Shown here: piece after piece, positions 40,426 to 53,225 of the stretch
Position numbering within the stretch: the stretch's first letter is position 1
Layout: every line of letters begins with the position of its first letter
Assembly: GCF_000247815.1 (NCBI RefSeq)
Contig: NC_021671.1
Coordinates: 27,375,162 to 27,439,161, forward strand
Direction: 5' to 3'
DNA length: 64,000 bases
DNA from: Ficedula albicollis
Taxonomy: Eukaryota > Chordata > Aves > Passeriformes > Muscicapidae
Position numbers and translations under genes: made by a program
Notes under the pieces: generated by a model
The model's input: only the letters and a program-made list of their open reading frames with translations
The model's database searches: none
Told to the model about the DNA's origin: nothing

Positions 40426-41859
40426 AGTCAGGTTGTATTATTGCCATGCTGTTAGCAATTTGCAGACCCCAAGAAGTTCATGTAGACCAGTGTGCAGATG
40501 TCTCAGCTTGCCAATGAGAATGGTTAAGCAATGATGATAGAAAAGGGGAGTAGAAAAAAGCCAATACTGAGCGAAAGACATGCTTCAGGTGAGCAAGAAA
40601 CTTTTTAGGCATTCTCAAGAACAGTCTAGTGACAGCAGATGAATGCAGAGTGCTTGAATATAGTGGGCTGGTGGTGACACTGCAATGGTCATGAAACAAT
40701 GGCTGAGAAGGGGCTGTGCTAGGGCAGTATTTGAGAAACAGGATTGCTGAATGATGGTGGTGTGCTGCTAGACCTCCCAGGAAGTGGCAAAGGGGCTAAA
40801 AGGTTTTGCAGTGGAGAGCTACTGGAAAGTGTAGGAACGAGCAGTGAATGGACAGGTGAATTAAAAATGCAAGAATTCCTTTTTAGTCCCTGGGATTGGA
40901 GGTGCACTCTGCATGTTGTCAAAATCAGTAATGAAATTTAAAATTATACTATCTTTATTGTAATAAATTGTTTATCATTCCTTAAACTGAAAGCTGTAGA
41001 AGAAAAGGGTTTTTTTGGATAGTATTTCACAGAGTGATGAAAGGCCAAGGAAAATGCTTCTGTCCCTTTTTTCTTGTTTCCTCTCTTCTGAATTTTAATG
41101 TATTGCCAAATTAAGTCCTGATACAGCATGGAGTCTTGTATGCCCTTACCGTACTACTGCGTGCCTTTTGAAAGAGGTAGTAGACTGAAATAACTGTTTT
41201 AAAATGAGCTTACCCATGCTATAAGTGTTCCTAGAAATTTGATGGAAGAGAGATGAGTGAAGAGATTACAGTATCTGTGTGTGAATATGTAGGAATTGCA
41301 TTACAGATGAGTTGCTTTAGTAGAAAGATGCTATATGATTAAGGAAAATGGGAAAAAGTAAGATGTATTAGTTTAAATGGATTGAAATACATCTTAAAAG
41401 GAGAAGGAGATAAATACTTTTGCTATTTGTTGACTGTTTTATAGTGTAGCTGTGCTGTTTAGGCACATAATCAGAGTACTGACAATTACAAAAATGCTAG
41501 AAGGCATAAAAAAAACAAAAGGAGTTTTGGTAAAAACTTAGTACAGTTCATTTACTCAGGACAGAGGGGGAGGAGCAAATCCTACTACTGATTGTGACTG
41601 AGACAATACTAATTTCAGCTGTCAAGATGGTTTTTGATGATCTACCTTGATGCACGAAGAGGAAATGTTAATCTTAGGCAATGCGGGAAATCTGATTCAA
41701 GATGTTACCTGGCAGTTATCTTGAAATAATTACCTCTGTTGTATTGGTATATGACATTCCTGTGTAAATAAAAATACTCCCAAAATATTTAATAAGACTT
41801 ATACTTCCCCTTCCTAAAAACTAAGACAAGCCTCAGATGCAGTGAAGCCAAGCAAGAAG
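40426..41859. other. Non-coding sequence, nothing recognised
   Basis: AT-rich DNA, locally A-rich on the + strand. Short frames near 40.7-40.9 kb on both strands show no recognised homology. Confidence 0.45.
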
Positions 41860-42860
41860 AGGTAGAGCTGTGAAGGAGAGTCTTGCATGTCAAGACAACA
41901 GATTGGAGACTTGGAAGTAATGTGTCAAGAAATTAAAAAAAATCTAAACCAAGCAGGTTAAATAGAATAAAAACAAAGATGATGGTAGTAATCCTTCAAG
42001 AAGCAGAACTGTTGAAAGAATGACAGGTGGAAAATTAAAACCCTAAGATAATTACTGACATCACAGTGGGAAGAATGTGAGGAAGGCTGTGGTCTGTTCA
42101 GTGGCCAGAACATCAGGGAATTCTTACAGAAGGTGCTATTACAGCAGACAAGCTGCAGGAGTTTTTTGCAGAAGTGTTCATTGTGGGAAGACTCTACATA
42201 ATTCTCAGACTGAAGAATTTCTTACAGGCATGGTCAACAAGATCTTTTTAATTTATGTGTTGAGAGGCAATCAGTATAAACTAATAGGACATCATGCAAA
42301 CCAGTTAAAATTTACTCAAGCTGTAAAATACCTCAGATATTTGCCTAATTCTTTTGTTAGTAGTATGTAATCCATCACTTCCAGCAGCCTGTGTGTACCA
42401 GAGGAATGCAAGCTGCAAATGTGATGCTACAGTGACCTAGGAAAGAAGTAAGAACTAAGTGCTTCGAGAAAGTAGATTACCATAAAAAATTATTAAACAC
42501 ATCAAGTTAAAAAAAAAGACAGCCTTTTTTTGGCTAGAAGTCATGCATCATAAAGTAGTTAGAATCCTTGGAGGGTGCAGGGAGAGAGAGGAATAAGTAT
42601 ATGGCTGGTGTAATGCACTTCGATTTATAAAAAGCATTTGACAAGACCTCCTGCCAAAGGCTTTTAAAGGAAATCAGCTGCTGTGGATTAAAAGGAACTG
42701 CCTTCTGTTGTATTAATAACTGGCCAGAAGATGAGGAAAAGGTAAGACTAAACGATCGATTTCCAGAGGTCTTTCCAATGAGATCTTCAAGGACATGTGC
42801 CCTCAGCAAATTCATACATATTCTATACAAAAGAACAAAGTGTGCTGATGTTCACCTAGG
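41860..42860 (+). mobile_element. Ancient CR1/L3-type LINE ORF2 remnant
   Basis: Several short blocks appear in the order expected for the RT-containing ORF2 of CR1/L3-like LINEs: 'gaattttttgcagaagtgtt'-like sequence near 42,160 ('ttttttgcagaagtgttcat'), 'gctgcaaatgtgatgc' near 42,412, 'gcatttgacaagacctcctg' near 42,632 and 'ggtaagactaaacgatcgat' near 42,742. The copy is riddled with indels and stops; a 97-codon frame at 42,077-42,370 is a remnant without function. The local + strand A-richness supports an inserted sense-strand LINE. This was judged from memory of amniote CR1/L3 consensus sequences, and the boundaries are uncertain. Confidence 0.45.
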
Positions 42861-45113
42861 AAGGCAAAAATCACACAATCCAAAGTTAATTGTGGGATGT
42901 TCCAGAAGAATTTCAAAATAGTTACTGGACAGTAAATAGCTGCTGGGATTCTGTATCTGCTAATTGTAATGTGGTGCTTACTGCAGGAGGAGAATGGAAA
43001 CAGTTCTGATTATGTTTCTGCTTTAACAGGATCCTAGTTAGTTGTGAACATTTGGCAGAAATATTACGGTTTTCTGGGCAATTCTTTCAAGGTATTACCT
43101 TTGAAGGCAGAAGTGTTTAGAAAAGGAATAGGAAGTAGAACAGGAAAGATCATTACTTTTCTTCCTTGGTGTGCTGTATGCTGTAGCTATCTTTGGTTCC
43201 TGTCCTTGAGTAAAACTAGTCATGGTGACTGGGATAATCACTGTGGCCTGGCTTTTCTGTTGGAGAGAAGGCTAAACAGGACTGAGGGGTTAGGGGAAAG
43301 TTTGTGGGTTAAACTTTAAGCATGAGGTTCTTCTGAAAAAGGGACTCAAAATATGTGTCTCTGTGTGCTTTTTTTTTTTTCCCTTCCTTTCTCTAGCAAG
43401 TCCCACCACTTTATTGCAAGATCACTTCCATTATATGGATTACTGTGTGATACTAAAAGAGACTTTGTGGAAGAGATTTCATAGAAAAGGTCACAGAAGA
43501 TCTTAGGGAAGAGTCCTGACCAGTTTAAGAATTAAAAAATATAGCGCTGCAAATATAGCTGATTTTTCAAGGCTGTCATAGAGTGTCTTTAATTCTGTCT
43601 CAGAGTGATTGTGTTCTGTGTAAAATGTAGGAAATTTAGGTTCCTATTAACTACACAGAGGAATGCAAATGTGGACTAAGTTGGGCACATGAGCTTTGAA
43701 ACCTGAAAGACAACATTCTTAATAGAGGTATTAATCACCTACAGCCCTGATTATCTACTTCAGGAGAAACAGTAGTGAAAATCCTTTAAAACAAGAGCAG
43801 CTTTAATTTAGTCACGTTCCTCCAGGCCCAAAGTAACAGCTCTGGTCTCCACTTCAGAGACCTTGGTGAGTGTATCTGGGTCAGGTTAATGGCTAAAGCA
43901 CTGCTGCTTTTGTGAAGAATGCAGGTGTTAGAAATCCAGTTATGAAAATATTCCTGTGTTTCACCCTGAATGACTCACCTAATGGACTAGCAGAGTAGCT
44001 GCCTCCCTGTGAGTTGTTGTGGTTGTAAATTGCTGTCAGGTGTTATGGGTAGTAGAAGTAAAAAGCTGATCCTCCAATGTAAGCTGCTAGAACCAATTTT
44101 AATTTTAAATTTGATGTAAAGGATGGAGGTTATCAACCCTTCCTTTCACTTGTGCAAATTGCTAATAGAAATTTCTGAACAGTTTTTAGTGAAGTGTGTT
44201 AAAAAGAGATAAAATGGGGGCGGAAAGTTTTTAAGTGGGGGGGATAAAAAAGCTCCTGAATTTTGCCTTGTCAGAGACAGTCTGGCTATGACATTATGCT
44301 GGTTTTGCACGTGGGTTGTTGGTGGTATGTTTTTTTGTTGTTAAAATTTATGCTGAGACTCATAATGCAAAAATTACAAAGGGAAATTGATACAAATTGA
44401 GTATTTTTTAATTTGCTGTGCTATAAATTGTATCACAAGAGAACTGCTTTTGAAAGATTGTAGTTTTTATCCTCAGGTTAAAATCTGTGGAAAAAAATTG
44501 TAGCTGAGACTTCTGGTATGCTTGAATCTACTAGAACTGAGGATCATTGAAATTCTGTGGAATACTAGCTTTCCTCCATATAGAATTAATTGTTTAGCAA
44601 TAAAACCTGGATTTTTGATTTTTGCATTTTTTTAAATGTTAGTATCATTTCCTGATTTAGTGTTGTTAAGTTGGATGTCTGTTTAATGCTGTAAACCTGT
44701 TTTTTCACCCAAGTTTTGGTTGAACAGAGAGAATAGTCTAATTTTGTGTATGGAGATGAGAATTGACTACCCTCTCCTCTTAATGATTGATGTACTGGAC
44801 TCTATATCTTAATATATTAAGCAAGCTAAATTTTTGTGAACTCTTGTGAAGATTCTATATAAAGAAAGCAGTTTTTATAAAAGCCTGTCAGATGTTTCCT
44901 GTTTGTAGTAGTGGTTGGACTTGCAGAGCATTTTGAAGAACAGTACTGCCAGAGCACTGCTCTTAAGCCTATGAATGTATAGAAGTTCTTCAAGGCTTTC
45001 TGTAGACATGAAATTTTAAACTCCAGTTTAAAACAGTCTAGTCCTTATCAGATCCAGATTTTTTTTGTAAAAATGAAGTTTTGCAAACTTAGTCCTGGTT
45101 CTTTTTATTGCAG
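42861..45113 (+). other. Intron-like sequence, nothing recognised
   Basis: Returns to T/G-rich composition after the LINE remnant. A strong donor-like 'agaccttg|gtgagtg' lies near 43,870 without a convincing exon. No gene or RNA was recognised. Confidence 0.45.
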
Positions 45114-45138
45114 GAAATATTTATGAATATTTCTGGGT
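45114..45138 (+). other. Candidate 25-nt microexon, unconfirmed
   Basis: An excellent acceptor, 'ggttctttttattgcag', precedes 45,114, and a perfect gtaagt donor begins at 45,139. The last exonic base is T instead of the preferred G. The segment is open in its first frame (Glu-Ile-Phe-Met-Asn-Ile-Ser-Gly). In a long intron such pairs also occur by chance. Confidence 0.12.
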
Positions 45139-47484
45139 GTAAGTTCAAGAGTTCTTTGTTATTCTGCAGTTACAATTTCAAAAATTATTCTTACAGGAAG
45201 ATTTTATTAGCTTATGCAAGAATTTGTGTGGAAATAGACTATGACAGGATTAGATCTGCAGAGGAAAGAAAGAGGTTTTCCTTTAGGGACGATGACTGTA
45301 GAAAATAATTTCTCTAAAGGTAAAAATGTTTGACTTCAATTGCAATTTGTATGCACATGCTAGTCTTGTCTCTAGGCAAAATGACTCATTTAATCAACTC
45401 CTGATAATTCCTCATTTGTTGGAAATGCCCAAATCTGTTTAAATGCTTAGAATTCATATTGTTTTATTTGCTAAGTCTGACGATATACTGAAACATGACT
45501 ACTAAATTGCTTCTGTCTATTTTTTTTTTGTGGTTTGCCATTTACATACTAAGCTACTTAAGCCCTTTTTCTACTTAAGTATTGTTAAACCAGCTAATGC
45601 TATGTAATGTGGGTCACTGGCTAAAATGATGTGTACTACTCAGTTACTTGAGCAAAAGGAATGATATGAAGAGGGGAAGACTGATACACTTTCTGAAAAG
45701 TTAGGGTTTGCCAGTTTTTGTTTTCTTAATGCTTGAGGTTTTTTTTTTCCTTTAGATATTGCGTACATTGAACAGTTGAGATGTAAACTTAAAACATCTT
45801 CCTGAAAGGACAAGGTTCAGACTTCTCTTTTTTTTTTTTTTTCTTTTTATACTTAAGACTAAGTCTTGATGATTCTGTCAAGTTTAGGTGGCTCTATTAT
45901 TGGAGGATGGAGGTTTGCATGATGTTTTGTTCATTCCAGTGCTGCAGAAAGTGTCTGGAGAATTGTGTAGTTCATAGAAGGATTAGTATTTCTCAAAGAA
46001 TATAGTCTCAAAGCTGAACTCACTATTCTTTAATGTATGGAAAGAACATGGTTTCAGATTATTCGGGGAACTTCTAGGGTCTGTTTTTAAAATTAAAATA
46101 CAGAAACATCTGTGCAAGTGGATTGCAGTATTTGTATCAGTACTTCTGAAAGGAAAAGCTCTTCAATTGCAGCAGAAATCATGTTATATGCTTATTTCCA
46201 CAAAATAGACAATGCCCGTGGAAAATAACAGGTAATTTTAGAGATGCTTATGAAGTACAAAATAAATACCTTATCTGTGTATTGAGTGTCAATGCCACTT
46301 AGCAATTGGCTTGTAGAGCACATTTTTCTTAAATGGATTTCCATCAGGAATATAGTAGGTTCTCTATTTGTGCTATGTGTAATTGCCTTTTTAATGTGAA
46401 ATCATATTTACCAGGAACTTAATTTTAGTGATAGATTTATTTCAGAAGAAATATGATTTTTTCAGAGGACTTCTGCCTATTGGCTGCATTTATTTTCATG
46501 ATTCCTCTTTTCCTTTAGTAACTTTATCCCCTCTTCATTCCAGCCTCTCCTGCTTCTTGTACTCAGTTATATGGTGCTGTCTTGCAGATACTACTGTTGC
46601 CTGGAAGGACTCAGAAATTGCATGGGAAATGAGAATATACTGATGTTCTTATGCTCAGGGCACACTTCACCTATTGAGATTATTCTCTTCCTCAACATTA
46701 ATTCTTTTGTCTCATTCTACACATGATGTATTTTTGTTCCTGTGCCCGTGCTAACCTATTTTATTTGCTTGGAATGTATTTTGTTGAAGCTGGATTTGCA
46801 TGTCACATCTATTTCTTCTTGTTTCAGAAGAATGAAATTCTTTCCTCTGATGCCTATCTCTGGTGAACAGTCATATCTGAAGAGTGCTTTACAGTGCTAA
46901 TAAAATCAGGCAGGATTTTGTGAACTTGTATCAGTTGAGTACTAAATAAGCTTCCATAGGAATGTGTTGAGATAATTTTTATATTTATTGCTATGTCCTC
47001 ACAGAAAATTGTGTGGTTTTGCTGTCTTCCCAACTGCCTTTGTCATATGTGTTAGTACTATGCCAGGAGTCCAGGTGCCTTACATACGTGTGTTTGTGTT
47101 TGCAATTAAGATGGAGTTTAAAGCCTCACTTACACTTCAAGACAAATTTGGACACAGCTGCTCTACAGATAGAGTGTGCATTCAACCTCATGTTAGGTAA
47201 TCTTTGGGTGTAAACTTGCATATCTTAATTGCCTGTCCCTTTTGTCCCCTCATTTCCTATGACCCAAGAGTTGTCTGCCCTTCCGTGTTGAGCACAGTTC
47301 AGCTTTGGCTGTATGGGGCTCGTTATACCCGGGGATCCATCCAGGATGCCTGGATGTGATTCTGTAAGCAATTACCAAGTATGGTTCTGAAGTTTAGGGG
47401 TCACTAAAACTTCAGCTCTTGTTGCCTGCAGCCACTAGGCAGCTGGTGTTTGGTCTGTGAGTCAAATACAGTTAGAAGCTGTGA
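45139..47484 (+). other. Intron-like sequence, nothing recognised
   Basis: T-rich sequence with a T17-type run near 45,826. A perfect 8-bp palindrome ('catccagg' / 'cctggatg', 3-nt loop) lies at 47,338-47,356. No gene was recognised. Confidence 0.45.
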
Positions 47485-47600
47485 AAGGACTCAATGTGCC
47501 ACTTAGTGCTGTGGTCTGATTGACAAGGTGGTGATTGAAGGTGTTGGACTCTGATCTTGGAGCTCCTTTCCAACCATAAGGATTGTGTTATTCTAAGCCA
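47485..47600 (+). mobile_element. CR1 LINE 3' end fragment, degenerate
   Basis: The segment from 'actcaatgtgccacttagtg' through 'gaaggtgttggactctgatc' to 'ctcctttccaaccataagga' follows the order of the avian CR1 3' end in sense orientation. It is diverged and truncated, with no coding capacity. Confidence 0.8.
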
Positions 47601-50186
47601 GCTATAAATATTTCTAGCACACTTGTTATATCTTTTGCTTACAGTTAAGCCATTATTATAGTGGAGGCTTTTGTGGGAACTTGAATATGTTAATATTGTA
47701 TGGCAACCCCCCAGAATACTATTTATGGGCCTTTCCAAGGCTGAAGTAGGTAGCTTTCCATTAGCCTTAGCTTAGGAAGTTTAGACAGCTGTGCCATTTT
47801 TTATTTGCTGTGCTTTTCTTCACCAGAATGACCTATTATACTTTAAAAATTCAGTGAGTACAGCACACACAAAGTGTCTCCAAGAAGCATCATCATCTGC
47901 TGAGGCAGAAGAGACTTCTGTGGATTTGCTCTCGGCTTCTTATTCTTTATCTGTATTTTCAGGCAGCAGTTGTGTAGTCAGAAACAAGATCACTTTGTGC
48001 TGACACTGTGACATAATGTTGACTTAATCATACTGAAGTGAGAACAGAAGTTACTTCATTTACCTGTGTTGCAGGCTATGAATGCACTTAACAGGGAATT
48101 AGGAAGGAAGAACAGGTTGCCTTACAGATAGTGATGATTGTTTGCATGTTACTTCTAGTTCGTCATGTTTTTAGCCTTAAATGTTTTGTAGAAATCTTAT
48201 TGCAAAACCAAGGTAATTACAGCATAAGTGTAATTAAGGAAGGTGTTTATGAGACTTCTGACGTCATGTGTCATCCCTATATAATACATGGGGATACACC
48301 CAGTTTCAGGTGCTGTTTGCTTGGGCAGGAGTCCAGTGGTACCTTATGGACGGTGATACCTTTGTTTAAGCATAAAACAGCCATGCCACTTGGACTTGAT
48401 TTTTTTAACTCTGGGCTTTGTTGTTCAGCTAGATACTGCCACTTACCCAGGAACATGAAATAATTTCTATAAAAAGGTTAAATATAGCAGTGGTGGCTCT
48501 TATCCCAGTGGAGTATCCTCAATGGTAGGCAGTGACATTTTAATGACTGTAGTTATTGTACTGCAGCTTGAAAGCTGGAACATTTTAGGATTGTACTATT
48601 CCCTTAATGTATTGTACTGTTTTTGTTTCCAAAGCTGATCCATAGCAATTAGAAAAGGCTATCCTATTTCATAGTGTTGAGGTTTTGTTAATAGTGGTGT
48701 TCTGATCTTCAGCTTTGAGGCTACAGGCTGCTAGGCTTAGATAATTGAAATAAGCAAAGTCTGAACTTCTTCCATTTGTTTCACAAGTGCATTAGTTTTC
48801 AGTTCTGGCCATTGCCAGTTCTGTTGACTGCACAATACATATAGCCAATAAATATGTGTGTATGGGTGTAGTCATCTGTCTTGTCATGTTTGTCAGCAGA
48901 AGGTCTTCTGGGGTGGAAGAACATTTGAAGTATAGACTAGATAAGCAATTTGATATGTTACGGTTGGTGGAAACTTTCTAGTAGAACAGATGGCAGGTGA
49001 TGTTTTTCTAAGCCCTGTCCTGAAATACTGTCTATAGACTTAATAAAATAAAGTCTCATATTATTTCAAATGAGTATGTTTCTGTCATGAAAAATATTTT
49101 AGGACTTGAAGTTTTTCAGTGGAATGTTAACACATTTAACAGTGGAAGAAATAGGTGGATTGGTGGTGACTTAAAAAAATGCTCAGTCAGAGATCATGCT
49201 TTTGTGAGCAAATGATGAGCAGTACCTTCCCTCTCCCAGATGCCTTTTGGCTTTTATTCTTTCATATAAAGTTCCATATTCCAGGCAGCCAGCCAGCATT
49301 TGTCATCAGTTTACCAAGTTCAAGAGTTGTTGGAAAGTTTTTCTTACCCCTCTCCCAAAGAAAACCTCTACAAACAACCAAAATTTCACTACTTTGTTTG
49401 GGATCTTCATTTTCAGTCAGACTTTACTGACAGTTTGTGCATATCTGTTCATAAACCAAACTGTTGTTTAGTACTGATTCCTTTTTATTAATTTGTATTT
49501 TAGAGGAAAACGCATGTTTTTCTCACATAAATACCATTTATTCCTAGGGTTTCCTAGACAAAAAAGGGTTAATTTCTTCTAATCGCAAAAGCTCTCTGAT
49601 TGTTGATATAGACCTGCTGTGTGCCCAGTTTGATGTAGATTGATTTTTTTTTTTTTAAATAATACTTTTTTTTTAGATTCCACCCATGCCCTGTAAAATG
49701 TTATCAGTACACTTCTTTATGTAGGCCCATCCTCTGTCATCTTCCCAGCTGATGAACTGCCAGTTTATAGCCATGGTTTTTGCTTTGAGTCCTTAGAAGT
49801 GCTTCAGCTTCTACTCTGACTAAATTTTACTGCATTTTTACTGCAGTTCTCAAGGTGTTCTAGTACAATATCCCAGTCCTCTTTTGGTGTCCAGCTTTGT
49901 GTTGTCATCAAAATCTGCCACTATTCTGTAAAACATTCTTCTGGTTGTTTCTGTACAATACTATTGATAATCTCTACCTGGACCAGGTCTTATTCCTGTT
50001 TAGTCCCCGGCTGTAGATCTGCTTTGTTTTGCTGGCCAGTCTGTGTGCTTGCCATGCTGAGTGTCATCCAGACACATTGCAGCTTCCGTGCTCTCGTTAG
50101 CTCCTGCCTCCCCACAAAAAAGCAGATTTGTTGTTCTACTTTGAATTTTATTTGGTTCTGTGTAGTACAGTGCAGGGCAATTAAGT
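47601..50186 (+). other. Intron-like sequence, nothing recognised
   Basis: T-rich. Frames of up to 110 codons (48,131-48,463) have no recognised family. T runs lie near 49,644-49,674. Confidence 0.45.
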
Positions 50187-50250
50187 CATAAAATGGTTTA
50201 GGTTGAAAATTACCTAAGATCATAAAGTCCAATATTAACCCACTGCTGCA
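50187..50250 (-). mobile_element. CR1 LINE 3' end fragment, antisense, very short
   Basis: 'cataaaatggtttaggttga' followed by 'aagatcataaagtccaatat' and 'taacccactgctgc' matches the reverse complement of the CR1 3' terminus in order, with deletions. It is a small relic. Confidence 0.7.
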
Positions 50251-53127
50251 TAATATTGTGTATGTATTTCTTTTGTTCTGGTTCAAAGGAAAAGATAACA
50301 GACTTAGAATCTCTGTGTAATGTAAACACCACCCTCCCTACACACACACACACATTCCCATACACATCAGCCAGAATGTTAATTCTTAGTCATTTTGGGG
50401 GGACTACTGCAGAAATAACACCTTGAGCTGCAGTGTCGTGTGTGGTCCTGCTGCTGGGTTGATCTTGGACCTAGCTCGTGGTTCTGTTGCTTTTTATTAC
50501 AGAGTAGCCTAAAAGCTACTTTTGTATTGAGTCACACTGATCTCAAGTGGGAAGGTTCTTAAGGTAAGGTATATTTATGATCAGATTTTTTTGTTCTTTT
50601 GTTAGAATTGCATGTCAGCAAAGAACAGGATGAACCGGCTTAGTTTCAAGAGCACAGTGTGAGACTTGATTTTTCAATGGAAGTCTTTTTGTCAGTATGA
50701 ATGCCGAAAAATCCTTTCCCAGGAGGAAGACAATAGAAAGCAACTTTTCATAGCTGGGATGGGTAATACAAACAGTGGAACAGCAGTGAAGCATCTTATT
50801 AAAATATGGATACATTTTAGTGAAAAAGTTTTCATGTATGGCAGCTCTGGAAGAACAAAACTTAGATGGAACTACAAGACGTTAAAAGATCTTTTCATAT
50901 GTCTTACAAAAGAAGCTCTTTTTCTTCTGGATTATGGTGTTTGCTTTATTTCCCCTTTCATGTATCTAGGTTGTGATAACTTAAACTAGATTAAAGATGG
51001 AGCAAGAGACACATTGCATAAGAGAATGCTGCTTGTTGTATTGTGTCTGGGTGACCTAACAGCTTATGCTATGACTTACTTTTCCTTCATGGAAGAAGGA
51101 CCATCTTAATTAATAAAAGCATTTTCTTCTAGAATAATCCTGAATCATTCCCACCATCATGTTATTTTGGATACAGTTAAGAATGAAGCTGTATAGCAAA
51201 CTCAAACCCCGATTTTTCTTTTAACTTGACAATGTGTAGCACTGTATTTAATATGATAATATGACTCAAGTTTTCCTTTGTGAAGCCTAGAGTAAAACCT
51301 GCAGTATTTGGAAATTTTAGATCAGTAGATTGCTTTTTTCTCTTTTTTGCAGATTTTTTTTAAGGCTTCAATATTAGTGAATGTTAACAGATACCTTGTT
51401 TGTTTCAGCAAGTAAGTCTTATTTTCTGTAACAGTTGCTGCTTTGTTAACTTCTAATCTCTTGTTAGCAGAACACAGAAACTGAAGTTTGTAATTCCAAG
51501 CACTTTGCTTTCCCAATAAGAAAAAAAACAACAAAGTCCTGTAATAAAGTGTTTTTATTTTGTTTGTGTTAACAGAGTGAAGGGGTAGAAGCTTTTTTAG
51601 TTTTCTGAATGGAACAATATTTAGGAAATACTCTATACAGAATAAGATAACGCTGCACGTATCTTGAAATAGGACACAGTCTTGTGCCTTTTGGACTAAT
51701 AAGGCAATAACCACAGTGTCATGAGTGAAGGATGGTAGGGCATGGGATGATAGGAAAGCTTCTCAGAAAGAACATTGCTTTTTCTATACTATCATCACAA
51801 ATACATGAAAGTTAGTTACTACTGTATAAAAATTTTTGGTTATGAGCTATATCTTCTTTACTGCTTCAGAGTTAGTAGTTTAACTGTTGAGGGAGGGAGG
51901 AATTTATTCATGTATATAGCAAGAAGAATCTGAGGTGCAGATTGCTTTACATCAGTTTGGGTAGGGTGAGGCACATTAAGAGAATCTTACAGGATTAAAG
52001 TTTTTTTTGCTTGTTTATGCCATGTTTGAATGAAGATTGTAACAGTTAGGAGTGACCACGTGTTATGTAGAGAGAAGTAATGATAGGGGGAATTTGATGT
52101 GGTAGTTGTTTATTTTACCTAAACAAATTGAGATGTGTAAGATTTCTGAAGGCTTTAAATACCTGACTTCAAGAGTGAAGTATTTTTGCTGATTGGTGTG
52201 CATCCTACATAAAAGGAAGGTTTTGGTGATGATAAAGGGTTGTCAAGTCACTGTTTATCCTAAAATTACTTGATTTTTGTCTCTTTAGCTTATTAACTTA
52301 GATGTAGTGTGAAAAACAAATCAGTTAGTGGTTTGTTTTATGCCTTTGGTGATATGCCAGAGTTGCCTATGCAGATTTGATTTGTGGAAATTGTGTTACA
52401 TAGGTAAGTTATTCTGATGACATCTGGTCCAGTGAGGAATGAATGTTGTGGCATTGACTGGCTTTACAGTAATTTTCAGTGAAGAGCAGTATTAGATTTA
52501 ATTTTGTCTGGTAGTATATAGATTCCTAGTAGAAGTTGGAAGTGATGCTGATAAGTGGAAGACAAACATTTTTTTCTATGCTTGAGGCTTTTCTTTGCTT
52601 TTGCGCTTTTCTTTGCTGTTGTTCTTCTCCGAGTTACAGTACCAATCCAAATGCAAGGACTTAAAGAAGCATGACCTAACATGCCCTTCCACCTGTGTAT
52701 AGTAGGTCTTTATTCTCAATGGGTCCTGCAGATTTTCCACATTTCATCAACTTCAAATATTAATGTCATGCCTAATGTGTTCAGAACATTCAAAGCTTGA
52801 CGAAGGAATAGATACATTGAGCAGATAGGATTTACCAGGCACCATAGAACGTAGTTTGACAAAATCCATCACTCTTCTGAATTTACAAGGTTAGCAGTGT
52901 TTGTTTAGAAATCTGTGACCAGACAACTTTTCTCCCTTTGCATTTTTCTGATGGATTTCTGTTCATGCTTGAAACTTGAATACTGAAGGTCTTCTGACCT
53001 TGGACATCGATCCACTTGAATCCTCCAGAGCCTGAGCTCAGGAACCTTTAGATCCTGCTCTGAGGTTTACTTGCTCAGCACCTGTAGCTCTTTTCCTGTT
53101 TTGTTTTGGCTTTTCATTTTTCTTCAG
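50251..53127 (+). other. Intron-like sequence; one unexplained open frame
   Basis: The interval 50,666-50,989 has a 107-codon + frame in locally A-rich DNA, preceded by an acceptor-like 'gtctttttgtcag' at 50,694. It has fairly protein-like composition (charged and Gly residues mid-frame) but no recognised motif. It could be a decayed element or chance. A (CA)n run lies at about 50,340-50,353. The rest holds nothing recognised. Confidence 0.4.
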
Positions 53128-53225
53128 TTGAGTGTTTGGTTTTATATTGAAGGAAGCATTTATAAGAAGCTAAGCTGACATGCAGTATTGGTTCTTGGCT
53201 CTGTCTGGGAGTGGGAGAAACACAG
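53128..53225 (+). other. Candidate 98-nt non-coding exon with strong splice sites
   Basis: A very good polypyrimidine tract and acceptor, 'cttttcatttttcttcag', ends at 53,127, and a consensus donor, 'gaaacacag|gtaagt', lies at 53,225|53,226. All three forward frames contain stops, so it could only be a 5' UTR or lncRNA exon, or a cryptic exon. It lies in the direction of inferred transcription. Confidence 0.25.

Noticed and set aside
41166..41180. 'gaggtagtaga', similar to a let-7 seed
   Set aside because: The rest of the mature sequence and a precursor hairpin are absent.
51322..51714. 130-codon minus-strand frame
   Set aside because: Lys/Leu/Phe-rich composition follows from T-rich + strand DNA. 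No recognisable domain and no exon signals.
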